From assembly GCA_020852515.1 (NCBI GenBank), contig JADZAS010000009.1, positions 50,853 through 114,852 of the forward strand: a DNA stretch of 64,000 nt, read 5' to 3'. Origin of the DNA: Phycisphaerales bacterium (GTDB lineage Bacteria > Planctomycetota > Phycisphaerae > Phycisphaerales > UBA5793). Below, one piece after another: positions 24,648 through 35,027 of this stretch. Position numbers and translations under genes: made by a program. The notes below the pieces were generated by a model. That model was not told where the DNA came from. It did not search any database and worked only from the letters and a program-made list of their open reading frames with translations. Positions within the stretch are counted from its first letter, which is position 1, and each line of letters begins with the position of its first letter.

Positions 24648-25388
24648 ATGACCACCCATATCGATCCCGCCACCACTGTCGGTCAACTGGTTGCCCAGCG
24701 TCCCGGCCGATCCCGGTTCTTCGAGAGCATTGGGATTGATTACTGCTGCGGCGGCAAGATCCCGCTTGAACAGGCCGTCAAAGGTCGTGGGCTCGAGATT
24801 GAGGCCGTGACGGCCATGCTGGAGGCCGCCGATGCCAAAGCCCAGGGCCACGACGCCGTGCTCATCGATGCCAACGCGATGGGGCTGGCCGAACTGGCAG
24901 ACCACATCGTGCAGACGCATCATGCATACCTGCGCGCCGAGTTGCCGCGCCTCGACCAGATCACCGAAAAGGTGTACCGCGTGCATGGCGAACACGAGCC
25001 GCGCCTGGCCGAGGTGCGGGGCGCGTTTCGTGCGCTGCGAGATGAACTGACCGAGCACATGATAAAGGAAGAGCGCATTCTCTTCCCGATGATCCGCGAG
25101 ATGGCCCAAGCGGACGGGCCACAGCCATTCCATTGCGGCTCCATTGCCAACCCGATCAACCAGATGGAGGCGGAGCACGAACACGTCGGCGATGCGCTCG
25201 CCACGATGCGCCGCGCCACCGATGACTACCAGCCGCCGGAGTGGGCCTGCAACACCTATCGCGCCATGCTCGACGGCCTGGCCCATCTCGAGCGCGACAT
25301 GCACCAGCACGTTCACAAGGAGAACAACGTGCTCTTTCCAAAGGCGATACAACTCGAAGCCGAATTGCAGCAGAAGGCGGCCGTCTGA
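24648..25388 (+). CDS. ric: RIC/YtfE-like iron-sulfur cluster repair di-iron protein
   Basis: A 246-residue protein from an ATG at 24648 (GGAG eight bases upstream). The N-terminal ScdA-type domain has ATTVGQLVAQRPGRSRFFES, GIDYCCGGKIPL (Cys pair). The hemerythrin part keeps His/Glu ligands: IVQTHHAYLRAELP, THMIKEERILFPM-like HMIKEERILFP, MEAEHEHVGDALATMR, MHQHVHKENNVLFPKAI. Such proteins repair Fe-S clusters after NO or oxidative damage. The next gene starts within its stop (TGATG). Confidence 0.95.
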   Translation: MTTHIDPATTVGQLVAQRPGRSRFFESIGIDYCCGGKIPLEQAVKGRGLEIEAVTAMLEAADAKAQGHDAVLIDANAMGLAELADHIVQTHHAYLRAELPRLDQITEKVYRVHGEHEPRLAEVRGAFRALRDELTEHMIKEERILFPMIREMAQADGPQPFHCGSIANPINQMEAEHEHVGDALATMRRATDDYQPPEWACNTYRAMLDGLAHLERDMHQHVHKENNVLFPKAIQLEAELQQKAAV

Positions 25389-25933
25389 TGCCCGTGCAAC
25401 TTGGCGGCCAAACGCAGGCGGACTTCACGGAGCCCATCCAACTGCTGATGGACTGCCACCGCCGCATCGAACACTTTCTCGGCATTCTGCAGAAGGTGGT
25501 CGATCGGTTCGGTCAAGGCGAACTCAACGACGAAGCGCGGCGGGCCCTCGCCGCCGCGCTCGACTACTTCGCTCATGCCGCGCCGAATCACACGGCTGAT
25601 GAGGAGGAGTCGCTCTTCCCGCGGCTGCGGCAAACGCACGATTCCGCACTGGCGCCAGTCGTCGAGCAGGCGGCGGCGCTGGAACGCGACCATCGCCATG
25701 CCGAGACGATTCATGCGCGCATCGAACGCATCGGGAGAGGATGGCTGTCAAACGGACGGCTCGATGCGGCCGACCTGGATCGGATCCGCGAAGATTTGCG
25801 ATTGCTGAGCGGCCTATACGCCGCGCACATTGCCTTCGAAGACGAGCAACTCTTTCCCGCAGCTTCAATGGCGCTGGACCAAGCCAGCCTGGCTGAAATC
25901 GGCGGTGAAATGGCCAAACGTCGTGGCTTGTGA
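25388..25933 (+). CDS. Hemerythrin-like domain protein
   Basis: A 181-residue helical protein starting at the ATG that overlaps the RIC stop (TGATG), so coupled to it. Ligand pattern: MDCHRRIEHFLGILQKV, NHTADEEESLFPRL, ERDHRHAETIHARI, AHIAFEDEQLFPAA. This is a hemerythrin/HHE domain with a full His-Glu set. Likely works with RIC in NO or iron handling. Confidence 0.9.
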   Translation: MPVQLGGQTQADFTEPIQLLMDCHRRIEHFLGILQKVVDRFGQGELNDEARRALAAALDYFAHAAPNHTADEEESLFPRLRQTHDSALAPVVEQAAALERDHRHAETIHARIERIGRGWLSNGRLDAADLDRIREDLRLLSGLYAAHIAFEDEQLFPAASMALDQASLAEIGGEMAKRRGL

Positions 25934-25981
25934 CCCCACAGGCGCCGATTGCCGGTAAGCTTGATTCGGTGCTGCGCGTCC

Positions 25982-27115
25982 CTAGCGCGCCATCGCCGGG
26001 TCCTTTGGTCGGATTGTTCTTACGAGCATGAGCAGCAGCCCGAAGAACGTCAGTCCCCAGGCCGCCAGTGCGACGTAAACAAACCCGCGGGGAATGACGT
26101 CGAGGAAATCCAGCGGCATGACTTTGCTGATGCGAAAGGTACAGGCGGTGTACATGCCCAGCGGAAAGACCGCGCCCCAGTAGAGCGGGTCATAGCGAAG
26201 CGAGAAGCGCCGGTAAATGTGACGCCAGGTGCCGAGGATCAGGAGCATTGGAATCCACCACGTGGCCGTCGCCCAGAACAGCAGTGTCACGCCCATGAGA
26301 AAGGGCGAGAGATTCTGGAGCAGGGGAGAGGCGGGGGTATTGTCGATGAGCACCGTCCCGGCCACGGTCGAGATGGCCATCGCGCCCATGTTGATCCAAT
26401 ACGGCGGCGCCAGATCCGAGGGTTCGAGGACGAAGAAAGCGTAGCGGTAAAAGATCAGCGAGATGATCCAGACATAAAGCATCCCGCCGCCAAGCCACAG
26501 AATCAGTGACAGGAACAGAATCTCCTGGCGTGACGCTGCAAAAAATTCCGACAGTTGACTCCCGAGCAGGGACACGGCCTGCGTTCCCACGACGGCGACG
26601 AGCCAGCCGCCGTTGATGCCGCGCGCCAGTTCCGGCTTTTCCCGTTTGACCGTCAGGTTGGTGAACACCGCATAGATCAGAAACATCCACAGCGCCAGCC
26701 CAAAAAACCAGAGGACCTTGGCTGCGCCTGGCTGTCGTGCGATGAGCAGGGTTTGCGTGCCCAGCACGCAGGTGCCTGCAATCATCGTGAAGAACCCCAC
26801 GCTTCGGTTGTGATCGCGCAAATCGGCGAAGAGTTGTTGGGGGTAGTTAATCAGTCGAATGCCGGTCATGGCCCAAAGACTGACATAGAAGACGACGTTG
26901 AGCCAGAACAGAATGGCGGCGAGCCAACTGTGGCCAAGCAGGTGGCAGGCGATGGATACGATTCCCGTCGCCATTACCATCGCAAAGTATGCTGGGTGGA
27001 GATCGCGCGCGCCGAGGATGATCCGGGCGCGCAGGCCGTTTGCCGCGGGCGGATTGTTCTTCGCCGTATTCGGCGTAGCGGCGTGGGCCTGGTGCGGCTG
27101 GATCGGTTGGCTCAT
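25982..27115 (-). CDS. TehA/SLAC1-family anion channel or transporter
   Basis: A 377-residue membrane protein with ten predicted helices. HPAYFAMVMATGIVSIACHL is the typical opening of the tellurite-resistance/dicarboxylate (TDT, SLAC1) family, and LGMYTACTFRISKVM the late conserved block. It is the last gene of the molybdopterin oxidoreductase operon and overlaps the previous small gene by four bases. In this context it could move nitrate, nitrite or another anion across the inner membrane; that role is inference. Confidence 0.85.
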   Translation of the reverse strand: MSQPIQPHQAHAATPNTAKNNPPAANGLRARIILGARDLHPAYFAMVMATGIVSIACHLLGHSWLAAILFWLNVVFYVSLWAMTGIRLINYPQQLFADLRDHNRSVGFFTMIAGTCVLGTQTLLIARQPGAAKVLWFFGLALWMFLIYAVFTNLTVKREKPELARGINGGWLVAVVGTQAVSLLGSQLSEFFAASRQEILFLSLILWLGGGMLYVWIISLIFYRYAFFVLEPSDLAPPYWINMGAMAISTVAGTVLIDNTPASPLLQNLSPFLMGVTLLFWATATWWIPMLLILGTWRHIYRRFSLRYDPLYWGAVFPLGMYTACTFRISKVMPLDFLDVIPRGFVYVALAAWGLTFFGLLLMLVRTIRPKDPAMAR

Positions 27116-27354
27116 CGCTCCATCCTGTACAGGTAGCGGAGCAATCCGAGATTGAGACCCAGGCAGACGATGCTGACAATTGCGGCCGGCCAGATTACGG
27201 CAGAGTCACCTCCGAGCCAGGCGTTCATCGTCGCCGTCAACAACCATAGTTGAAGCACATCAAGAATCAGGACAAAGCAGAGTATGCCATGTACAACGGC
27301 CATGCGCTGTGATCGCGAGAAGAAGGGCGTTTTTCGATTGCGCGGGTCGCTCAT
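27112..27354 (-). CDS. Small two-helix membrane protein of the redox operon
   Basis: An 80-residue protein with helices at about residues 18-46 (VVHGILCFVLILDVLQLWLL) and 53-76 (WPAAIVSIVCLGLNLGLL). It overlaps the Rieske gene by four bases and the TehA-like gene by four bases, so translation is coupled. It is probably an accessory membrane subunit; I assign no family with confidence. Confidence 0.8.
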   Translation of the reverse strand: MSDPRNRKTPFFSRSQRMAVVHGILCFVLILDVLQLWLLTATMNAWLGGDSAVIWPAAIVSIVCLGLNLGLLRYLYRMER

Positions 27355-27899
27355 GCGGTGCGCTCCTCCACGCCGGTGGCATAGACCGCGCCATTTCGCA
27401 CATCGAGCGTGATGCGAGGCAGAGGCCGGCGCGGCGGCCCGGCGATGGGCCGGCCCGTGGTGAGATCAAAGTAGCCATGGTGGCAAGGACAACGAAACTG
27501 GCCTTTGTCGACTTCCGGAATGACCGCGCACGCGAGATGCGTGCACTCCTGGGCGTAGGCCAGCCAGGTCAGTTCGCCGGTGCGAACGAGCAGGCAGGCG
27601 TCATGCGGCTGAGGATACGCGAAAGTGATCGTCGAACCGATCGGTACGTCACTCACCTTGGCGATCTCCGCGATTGGCGGCTGGCCGCGCCGTCGGCGCC
27701 GCCAGTTTTCGATTCCGATCCAGACTTGGCCGACGGCGAAGGCGAGACTGGTGAGAACCATGAACTTGGTGAAATCGCGCCGCGCAACGTACTCGTCCTG
27801 CGGGAGATCGATCGGAAAGTCGCGACGCCACTTGGGTTGTTCGACCTCGGGTCGCCCGTCCGGAGTTCTAACGATTTGATTGAGATCAGGTCGGGTCAT
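27351..27899 (-). CDS. Rieske [2Fe-2S] protein
   Basis: A 182-residue protein from an ATG at 27899. One membrane helix (KFMVLTSLAFAVGQVWIG) near residue 50 is followed by a Rieske domain with both ligand boxes: CTHLACAV and CPCHHGYFD, giving Cys-x-His and Cys-x2-His. Box 2 has CHH rather than the usual CHG. Ahead of the helix DFPIDLPQDEYVARRDFTKF resembles the N-termini of cytochrome bc-type Rieske proteins. In an operon with a 4Fe-4S protein and a molybdopterin enzyme, it should carry electrons to or from the enzyme. Confidence 0.9.
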   Translation of the reverse strand: MTRPDLNQIVRTPDGRPEVEQPKWRRDFPIDLPQDEYVARRDFTKFMVLTSLAFAVGQVWIGIENWRRRRRGQPPIAEIAKVSDVPIGSTITFAYPQPHDACLLVRTGELTWLAYAQECTHLACAVIPEVDKGQFRCPCHHGYFDLTTGRPIAGPPRRPLPRITLDVRNGAVYATGVEERTA

Positions 27900-27954
27900 G
27901 TGTCTGGCTGCCTTTGAAGGGTCCTCTCGGTCGTTGCTGCCGCACACTGGGGCA

Positions 27955-28578
27955 CTAAGTCGACAACACGTTGAGCATGATGTCCCCGCCGAGCGAATCC
28001 TCCTCCATCGCTGCGGCCACATCGATGTATTCGGGGCGGGCGTCGCGCGGCACCATCATGTTCACCTTCGTGGTCACCGTTTGGTTGCCGAAGCGAAAGC
28101 GGTTGACCGCCGCCGATCGCTTGCGCAAGCGCTCGATCTCCTCGCGCGTGCCAAAGAACAGCGCCTGACTGGGGCACACCGACGCGCACATCGGCTTCTT
28201 GCCCACTGAACTACGGTCGTAGCACATATCGCACTTCATCATCAATTCGAGATCGGATTTCATCTTTGGCACGCCGAAGGGGCATGCCAGTACACAGTTG
28301 CTGCACGCGATGCAGCGCGGCTTGCGGGCGCTCTGCACCACGCCGTCCTCGGTGCGCTTGATGGCGTCTGCCGGGCAGACTTCCGCGCAGGTCGGAGAGT
28401 CGCAGTGCATGCAGATCACTGGCGTCGTCTGCGTGGTTCGCGAGCGTTCGACGTATTCGAGATGGATCATCGAATGGCCGCGATGCGTGTCGCACTCGCT
28501 GCACGCCTGCACGCACGATTCGCATCCGATGCAACGACTGGGGTCAATAAAGAACTCAAGGTGTTCCGGAACGGGCAT
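27955..28578 (-). CDS. DmsB/HybA-type 4Fe-4S ferredoxin subunit
   Basis: A 207-residue protein from the ATG at 28578 (ACAGGAGTGGTG upstream). Four Cys clusters are visible: [45 protein letters not shown] with PMCASVCP. This is the electron-transfer subunit pattern of DMSO reductase-type complexes. It sits directly between the Rieske gene and the catalytic subunit gene. No Tat signal is seen, so the complex faces the cytoplasm. Confidence 0.9.
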   Translation of the reverse strand: MPVPEHLEFFIDPSRCIGCESCVQACSECDTHRGHSMIHLEYVERSRTTQTTPVICMHCDSPTCAEVCPADAIKRTEDGVVQSARKPRCIACSNCVLACPFGVPKMKSDLELMMKCDMCYDRSSVGKKPMCASVCPSQALFFGTREEIERLRKRSAAVNRFRFGNQTVTTKVNMMVPRDARPEYIDVAAAMEEDSLGGDIMLNVLST

Positions 28579-28649
28579 CACCACTCCTGTCATGATGTCG
28601 CGGATTCAGGCGCCCGGATGCCGAGGCCGCCCATGGCGCTTCAACTGCC

Positions 28650-30896
28650 TCACTGCTGCGGTTCGAGTTCGGCCTCCCAATCGGGTGGGCCCTGGGCCTT
28701 GCGGATGCGCACGGCGCACGCCTTGTACTCTGGAATCTTGGAGATCGGATCCTGGGCCGAGTTGGTGAGTTGGTTGGCGCTCTTGCGCCCCGGCCAGTGG
28801 TAGGGGATGAAGATGGTGTCGGGCCGAATGGTGGTGACGACCATCGCCCGCAGCGTCGTGTCCCCGCGCCGCGTCTCGGCCGTCACCCAATCGTTGTCCG
28901 CGATTCCGTGCTGCTCGGCGAGCCGTGGATGCATTTCGATACGCGGCTCGGGATACTGCTCCACAAGCGGGCCGATGCGCCTCGTCTGGGAGCCGGAGAG
29001 AAAGTGGCTGACCACGCGGCCGGTCGTGAGCATGAGCGGGTACTCGGCGTCCGTATCTTCGACGGGCGGGCGGTACTCCGCGATGTTGAAGCGCGCTTTG
29101 CCATCCGGGAAGTAAAACGGCCCGGAGCCCTTGGCGACCGGATTCCACGAGCCGGGCTCAAACAAACGCGGCGTCCCGGGATGATCATCGCTCGGGCATG
29201 GCCAGAACACGCCGAATTGGTTCTCAATTTTCTCGTAGGTGATGCCCGAGTAATCCGCCACACCGCCCTTGCTGGCGATACGAAGTTCGTCGAAGATTTC
29301 CGCAGGCGAGGCAAACGTCAGGCCGTGTTCCCGCCCGAGGGCGTGGGCGATGTCCTGGATGATCTTCCAGTCCTGACGGGCCTCGCCGGGACAGTCGACT
29401 GCCTTGTTGATCTTGATCACGCGTCCTTCGAGTTGCGTGACTGTGCCTTCATCTTCCTCATGCAGCGAGCCGGGAAGCACGACGTCGGCGTGCTGGGCCG
29501 TCTCGTTCAGGAAGAAGTCAATCGCGGCATAGAACTCGAGTTTGTCCAGCGCCTGGCTGACGAAATTGTTGTCCGGCAGAGAGACTTGCGGATTGAAGCA
29601 GATGCTGATCAGCCCGCGAATCTCTCCCCGATCGATCTTGCGGATGATCTCGTAGGCGTCCACGCCGGCCTTGGGCAGATCCGCTTCTTCGATCCCCCAG
29701 ACTTTGCAGATGAACGCGCGGTGTTCCGAGTTGGAGATATCCCGCGCGCCGGGCAGTTGATCACACTTCTGGCCGTGCTCGCGCCCACCCTGCCCATTGC
29801 CCTGCCCGGTGATCGTGGCGTAGCCCCCGCCTTCGCGCCCGATGCGACCCGAGGCGAGGACGATGTTGATGGCGCCCAGCACGTTCTGAACGCCGTGCGC
29901 GTGGTGCTCGATCCCGCGCGCGTGCATGAGGAAACTCGACTTGGCCGTTCCCCACCATTCCGCGGCGCGCTGGATCGCCTTGACCGCAATGCCCGTCACG
30001 TCAGCGGTCTTCTGCGGCGTCCATTCTTTCACGCTGGCCGCGACGGCATCGAACCCGACGGTGTGTCCTTCAATGAACGCATGATCGATCCAGTCGTGTT
30101 CGATCATGAGATGCAGGATGCCATTGAACAGAGCCGCATCGCGTCCCGGCTTCACGGGCAGGAAAAGATCGCACGTACGGGCAATGGGCGTGATGCGCGG
30201 ATCGACGACGATGATCTTCGCGCCGTTCTCGCGCGCCTGCCAGACATAGTCGGTGGTGATGGGGGCGCACTCGCCGACATTGGCGCCGCTGATCCAGACG
30301 ACTTCGGAATTCGGAATGTCGCTCCATGGATTCGCCGCCCGGTCAATCCCAAACGCTTTTTTGTTGCCCGCCGCGGCGCTCACCATGCACAAGCGGCCGT
30401 TGTAGTCGATGTTCGCCGTTCGCAGCGCCATGCGAGCGAACTTTCCGATCAGATACGCCTTCTCCGTCGTGAGACTCGCGCCCGTGAGGATGGCAAAGGA
30501 ATCGGGGCCATGTTCGTTCTGGATGCGTTTGATCGCCTCCGCCACCCGACGGATCGCTGCTTCGTACTCGATCGGTTTGAACCCGCTCGGGACAGACCCG
30601 TCGCGCTCGACGGCGTTGAGCAATCGATCCGGGTGTGAACCCTGGAGATAGCGCTTCACGCCTTTCGGGCAGAGCATTCCGCGGTTGAAGGGGAACTCGA
30701 GCCAGGGTTCAAAGCCAATGACCTGCTCGTCCTTGACCTTGAGTTGGATGCCGCACTGTTGTCCGCAGAAACAGCAGTGGGTCTTGACAATCCGATCGGG
30801 TTCGACGCCGGGGTCGAGGCGGATTCCCGACATGAACGCGCCGTGCGGACCGAATTCTTGGATGATCTGAAGTTTCTCGACTGGCAGAGTGGCCAT
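28650..30896 (-). CDS. Molybdopterin oxidoreductase, NasA/NarB-like
   Basis: A 748-residue catalytic subunit. The 4Fe-4S site is Cys41/42, Cys44, Cys48 and Cys76 ([10 protein letters not shown] and LCPKGV). Cys170 in [12 protein letters not shown] is at the position of the Mo ligand in the Cys-type DMSO reductase family (assimilatory or periplasmic nitrate reductase, some formate dehydrogenases). The end has the molybdopterin-dinucleotide binding domain ([16 protein letters not shown] onward). No Tat signal. With the neighbours, cytoplasmic nitrate reductase is the best guess, but the substrate is not proven by sequence. Confidence 0.85.
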   Translation of the reverse strand: MATLPVEKLQIIQEFGPHGAFMSGIRLDPGVEPDRIVKTHCCFCGQQCGIQLKVKDEQVIGFEPWLEFPFNRGMLCPKGVKRYLQGSHPDRLLNAVERDGSVPSGFKPIEYEAAIRRVAEAIKRIQNEHGPDSFAILTGASLTTEKAYLIGKFARMALRTANIDYNGRLCMVSAAAGNKKAFGIDRAANPWSDIPNSEVVWISGANVGECAPITTDYVWQARENGAKIIVVDPRITPIARTCDLFLPVKPGRDAALFNGILHLMIEHDWIDHAFIEGHTVGFDAVAASVKEWTPQKTADVTGIAVKAIQRAAEWWGTAKSSFLMHARGIEHHAHGVQNVLGAINIVLASGRIGREGGGYATITGQGNGQGGREHGQKCDQLPGARDISNSEHRAFICKVWGIEEADLPKAGVDAYEIIRKIDRGEIRGLISICFNPQVSLPDNNFVSQALDKLEFYAAIDFFLNETAQHADVVLPGSLHEEDEGTVTQLEGRVIKINKAVDCPGEARQDWKIIQDIAHALGREHGLTFASPAEIFDELRIASKGGVADYSGITYEKIENQFGVFWPCPSDDHPGTPRLFEPGSWNPVAKGSGPFYFPDGKARFNIAEYRPPVEDTDAEYPLMLTTGRVVSHFLSGSQTRRIGPLVEQYPEPRIEMHPRLAEQHGIADNDWVTAETRRGDTTLRAMVVTTIRPDTIFIPYHWPGRKSANQLTNSAQDPISKIPEYKACAVRIRKAQGPPDWEAELEPQQ

Positions 30897-30932
30897 GATG
30901 CTCCATCTGTACGGAGATGAATCGCGGGTGAA

Positions 30933-32045
30933 TCACTCGAATCCTGCAGGGTCCATTGCGTTGGTGAGCGCTGACGCTCGCGATTCTTCCGCACGAGCCG
31001 ACTCCCATAGGGTGCCTTGCGCCACCGCCAGCATCGAGCGCCGGCAGCGCGGGCAGATCCACTGATAATGTTCGATAGCCGAGTTCGGGAGTTCGTATTG
31101 ATAGCCCAGTTGACGTTCAACGGTGATCAGGTCTTCCACCTGCATGCGCGATGCGAACGGTTCGCCGCAGCGCCGACACGCCGCCTGCGCGCCGGCCGCG
31201 CCCACGTCTTTGTAGAACGCCACGCCCAATTGTGCCGGCCGCTGGAAGATGTGAAAGAACTTTCCAAATGGCAGGTACAGAAGCGTGAAGATGACCGTGA
31301 TGGCGTGGAGGATAGCAAGAAAATCAAACGCATAGCCTTTCATCCACGTGTAACTCGCCGTGAGCATTAGCCCGGTTACGCTGATGGCAAAGAGCAGGAG
31401 AAGCGGAAGGATATCCTCACCGAATTCCTGCACCGCCGCCGCGCCGTGTTCACGCATGCGGCGTCGCATCGCGATCATGACGCCGCCGATCACTAGAAAC
31501 GCCGCCCACACCAGCCCATGGAACGTGATGAATCCGAGAATGGAGTCGACCGGAAAGGCAAAAGTCGGCAGGCCGAATACGTACGCGCGGTACCACTCGA
31601 GGTTGTCCGGGAGGGTCTCAAAGTGGATCCAGCCGAAGACAAGCGGGAACGTGATCGCCGACGCGAGAATGCAGCCCCACATGATCAGCCAGTGCGCCGC
31701 CCAACGGGATCGACCTCGCTTCCAGATGAACAGATTCAGGGCAAAACCCCGGAAAAAACGTCGGAACCACTCCGCCGTATTCCTCCACAAATGTCCCGAG
31801 CGGAAGAACACGCGCCACCCTCGCCTCCAGTACATCGCGGTCGGCGGACGCTGCAGCCACATTGCGTAGCGGTACGTCAGTCCAAAGGTGGCGAAGAGTG
31901 ACGCAAACAAGTAGCCGATCAACGCTGCATCAAGATGCGTTAGATTCCGCGACCCAAGGACAATCAAGATTGCCAGCAGTCCGGTGATGATCGCGGCCCA
32001 CAATCCGGACTTGAGAACTGGTCTGGTCAAATCCGATCCTTCCAT
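30933..32045 (-). CDS. NarI-like membrane electron-transfer protein with C-terminal zinc ribbon
   Basis: A 370-residue protein from the ATG at 32045. Five to six membrane helices; His residues at [36 protein letters not shown] and [21 protein letters not shown] could ligate haem b as in NarI/HdrE-like proteins. The last 80 residues carry CRRCGEP and CPRCRRSM, a zinc-ribbon-like pair. First gene of the redox operon. It probably links the quinone pool to the Mo enzyme through the 4Fe-4S subunit. Confidence 0.75.
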   Translation of the reverse strand: MEGSDLTRPVLKSGLWAAIITGLLAILIVLGSRNLTHLDAALIGYLFASLFATFGLTYRYAMWLQRPPTAMYWRRGWRVFFRSGHLWRNTAEWFRRFFRGFALNLFIWKRGRSRWAAHWLIMWGCILASAITFPLVFGWIHFETLPDNLEWYRAYVFGLPTFAFPVDSILGFITFHGLVWAAFLVIGGVMIAMRRRMREHGAAAVQEFGEDILPLLLLFAISVTGLMLTASYTWMKGYAFDFLAILHAITVIFTLLYLPFGKFFHIFQRPAQLGVAFYKDVGAAGAQAACRRCGEPFASRMQVEDLITVERQLGYQYELPNSAIEHYQWICPRCRRSMLAVAQGTLWESARAEESRASALTNAMDPAGFE

Positions 32046-32392
32046 CCACTCGACCCACGCAGCTCCGAACGAGCATGCAGGTAGCCTTCGGAAACATCCG
32101 GATGATACCCGTGCGCTCGGAAGACGTCCCTGTGCTCGCGACGAGTTCGCGGGATCACTTGAACCTTCGAGACGCATCCTGCGTCGACATCTGCAACATC
32201 GTTCCTCTCTCACTTCGCCGTACCGAGGGAGTCGACATCAGACTGGTGATGTGGAGCAAGCGAGGGTTTCCATGGGCGATTGAGGCGGGAATTCGTTACG
32301 AGGCGGCTCGTTGGTTGGGGTTGAGCTTTCGGCGCTTTGTGCCTGCGCTGTCCACCCTGATTCGCTCGCGTCGCCTCCGTAGGATTGCAAGG
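32046..32392. other. Intergenic region upstream of the redox operon
   Basis: It must hold the promoter of the minus-strand redox operon, but I find no clear -35/-10 pair. A few spurious frames cross it. Confidence 0.4.
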
Positions 32393-33030
32393 TCACCGGG
32401 CCGGGAACTGAATGCATCTCAGACGCGCTGTTGCGCGCCGTTTCCGGCACCCCGTACATCCCCGTCTCCGTTCCTCGCGCGCATCTGCCAAATCCAGAGC
32501 AGCGGCATCCACTATCCGATGTGCCGCAATCCGCGGTCCGGGCGCTTCAAGCGATTCCAGCCCGAGCCCCGGCTCAAGACCACTGCAATCCGTATCGCAC
32601 GCCATCGTCAATGTCGCCGTGCCTCCCGTCGCGGCTGGATGCATCGCAGTTCCGGAACCGCCGCAAATGCAGCCCGTGCTGCTCAGACCGTTTGTGATCA
32701 TCAGCGGCCAGGTCGCGTAGTTTGCGCATTGGCGGGCGTCGAAGTTGGCGACACCGAAGAAAATCGGAATGGGGATGCCGCCGCCGGGAAGGGCCGTGAC
32801 CCAGAGGATGAACCGCCGCGTCGTGCCGATGACCTGGTAGTCGAGTACCGCGCTGGCGATCAGCACGTCGAACGTGTTGCTCGTGCCGGTGCAATTGGAG
32901 TTGACGTACTGAGTCGCGTTGATGCCGGTGTCAGCCAGGATCAAACAGGTGCGCCACTGACAGCAGACCGTATCGGGGTTGATCGTGTTGCACGGTGAGT
33001 CGGGATCGCAGATCGAGGTGTGGACGCCGT
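32393..33030 (-). pseudogene. Truncated copy of the phage Cys-rich gene
   Basis: From about GVHTSICDPDSPCN to the stop at 32393 this frame matches the phage gene at 52233-53189: shared stretches include GTTRRFILWVTALPGGGIPI, CANYATWPLMITNGLSSTG (WPLVITNGLSSTA there) and AATGGTATLTMACDTDCSG. The DNA is also closely alike. The N-terminal 115 or so residues, with their Cys-rich start, are missing, and the upstream sequence is unrelated. A leftover of a related phage or a duplication. Confidence 0.8.
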
Positions 33031-33519
33031 CGAGGTCTCTCTCGAGGGCGCCTTTGCTGGACCACAGGGCCGGTTGCGTTTGCAACCGACTCTTCATCAT
33101 CCCGGGGGCGCAACGGTGTTCGTCATCATGGGCAATGCTCACAGAGACTTGACCGAGGAGAATCGGCTTGCTTTCCTGCAATTCGGCTGACAGTTGCGCC
33201 AAGATAGCGATCGACGAGGTTGTCGTGTGGGTCGGTGAGCGTGTGGATGAAGAGGTCTTGGCTGTGCCGGGAAGCAGCGCGCTGGATACATCTTGATCCG
33301 GCGGCCGTGCACCGCTTCGCGAGCGAGTCGATTGCTGAGTAGCTCCCCAACTCTTGCGGACTCGAGCCCACACCGATGTCATTCGATACGGACGCTCCGC
33401 AGCCCTGTTGTCCGATGCGAATGGGCCCTGACGGAGCGATCCCTGGGTCGAGTCCGCCCACTCGACTGCCAGCCCGGAACTGACGCGACAAGTTAGGAGT
33501 TTGTGCGATAATCTCGGCG
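33031..33519. other. Gene-free stretch before the antiporter
   Basis: Open frames cross this region in continuity with the truncated phage gene, but I see no protein family and no start with a ribosome binding site. Probably remnant sequence plus the promoter of the antiporter gene. Confidence 0.4.
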
Positions 33520-35004
33520 ATGATGCTGTCACTCACAGAACCTTCCACGACGGCCACATTGCTGCTCGTATTCGGCCTGCTCATTGCGTTCAGCGTGCTC
33601 TTCACCCGAGCATTGGACCGGCTCGGAGTGCCCGTGGTCCTTCTCTTTCTGCTCCTTGGAATGCTCGGCGGGTCGGAGGGCATTGGCCGGATCCGCTTTG
33701 AAGACTATGAACTCGCGTTTCGGCTCGGCACCATTGCGCTGGTTCTCATCCTCTTTGACGGTGGGTTGAACACGGCGCACTCGTCGATCCGTCGAACAAT
33801 TGGACCTGCGGGCATCCTTGCGACGGTCGGAGTCGCCTTCACCGCGGGTATCGTCGCGGTTGCGGCCCGACTCTTCGGTCTGCCATGGGGCGAGTCTCTC
33901 CTGATAGGGGCGATCGTCTCGTCGACTGACGCGGCGGCCGTTTTCGCCGTGCTGCGCGGCGGGAGTATTCGGGTCAAAGAGCCTGTCCGCAGTACACTTG
34001 AAGTCGAGTCGTGCATAAATGACCCGATGGCGATCATCGTCACTATGACGATCGTCGAAGTGATCGGGAGCGGCGCCGGCCCAAGCACATGGAACTTGGT
34101 GCTTGTACCAATACAATTGATCACTGGCGGCACAATCGGTGTTCTGATCGGGTTCGCCGCCCGCTGGGTTCTCAACCGAGTCAACCTGAGTACGGCTGGG
34201 CTTTATCCCGTAGCCACGCTCGCAACCGCGTTCCTGGCGTTCGGATTGACCACTCTTGCCTACGGAAGCGGATTCCTTGCAGTGTTCGCGGCCGGCGCAG
34301 TATTGGGCAACGGACCGCTGCCATATAAGGCGGGATTGACTCGAGTGCACGACTCGGTCGCCTGGTTCGCCCAAGTCTCCATGTTCCTCATGCTGGGCCT
34401 GCTTTCGTTTCCAAGCCGATTGGTCGATGTGGCGGGGATTGGTCTCGCGCTCGGTCTCGTGTTGGCAATCGTTGCTCGGCCACTTGCCGCTGCTGCGTGT
34501 GTTGTCCCATTCAGATGGCGCAAAGCCGAAATCCTCTACACCGCGTGGGTCGGCCTCCGCGGTGCAGTCCCGATCGTGCTCGCCACGATTCCGATCATGG
34601 CCGGCATTCCCAGCGCCGAGCGCGTCTTCGATGTCGTTTTCTTTATTGTCGTTGTCAGTACCGTCATTCCCGGCGCGAGCATCATCCCCTTCACGAGGCG
34701 TCTGGATCTCGTGGATGAGAAGCCGCCGCCACCATCCGCGTCGATTGAGATGCACTCCCGGGCACGGCTGAGTGGCGATATCCGCGTCTATCGCCTCCAA
34801 CCGCCGGCCACGGCTTGTGGGGCGGCCCTGTCTGAGCTCGCTTTGCCCGAGCACGCGACGGTGCTCCTTGTTGTTCGAGGCGAGGAGCTCATCCCAGCGC
34901 GTGGACGGACGCGGCTCGAGGCAGGGGACTTTGTCTACGTCTTTCGCCAACCTGAAGACGAGGCGCCCATTCGCGTTCTCTTCGGCCGCTCGCTCGATGA
35001 GTAG
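33520..35004 (+). CDS. nhaP2: CPA1 cation/proton antiporter with RCK_C (TrkA-C) domain
   Basis: A 494-residue protein. Twelve or so helices cover residues 10-395, with the NhaP signature GAIVSSTDAAAVFAVL, LEVESCINDPMAIIVT (ESxxNDP) and VGLRGAVPIVLATIPI. Residues about 415-490 (LSGDIRVYRLQPP, VRGEELIPARGRTRLEAGD) form a RCK_C domain that would bind a regulator. This is the K+/H+ or Na+/H+ antiporter type called CvrA/NhaP2. Which cation is carried cannot be told from sequence. Confidence 0.9.
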   Translation: MMLSLTEPSTTATLLLVFGLLIAFSVLFTRALDRLGVPVVLLFLLLGMLGGSEGIGRIRFEDYELAFRLGTIALVLILFDGGLNTAHSSIRRTIGPAGILATVGVAFTAGIVAVAARLFGLPWGESLLIGAIVSSTDAAAVFAVLRGGSIRVKEPVRSTLEVESCINDPMAIIVTMTIVEVIGSGAGPSTWNLVLVPIQLITGGTIGVLIGFAARWVLNRVNLSTAGLYPVATLATAFLAFGLTTLAYGSGFLAVFAAGAVLGNGPLPYKAGLTRVHDSVAWFAQVSMFLMLGLLSFPSRLVDVAGIGLALGLVLAIVARPLAAAACVVPFRWRKAEILYTAWVGLRGAVPIVLATIPIMAGIPSAERVFDVVFFIVVVSTVIPGASIIPFTRRLDLVDEKPPPPSASIEMHSRARLSGDIRVYRLQPPATACGAALSELALPEHATVLLVVRGEELIPARGRTRLEAGDFVYVFRQPEDEAPIRVLFGRSLDE

Positions 35005-35027
35005 GCCATTTGTTGGGAATTCAATCA

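Noticed and set aside
28770..30638. 622-residue plus-strand frame opposite the molybdopterin enzyme
   Set aside because: Arg/Asp-rich antisense translation without a motif; the minus strand encodes a complete enzyme.
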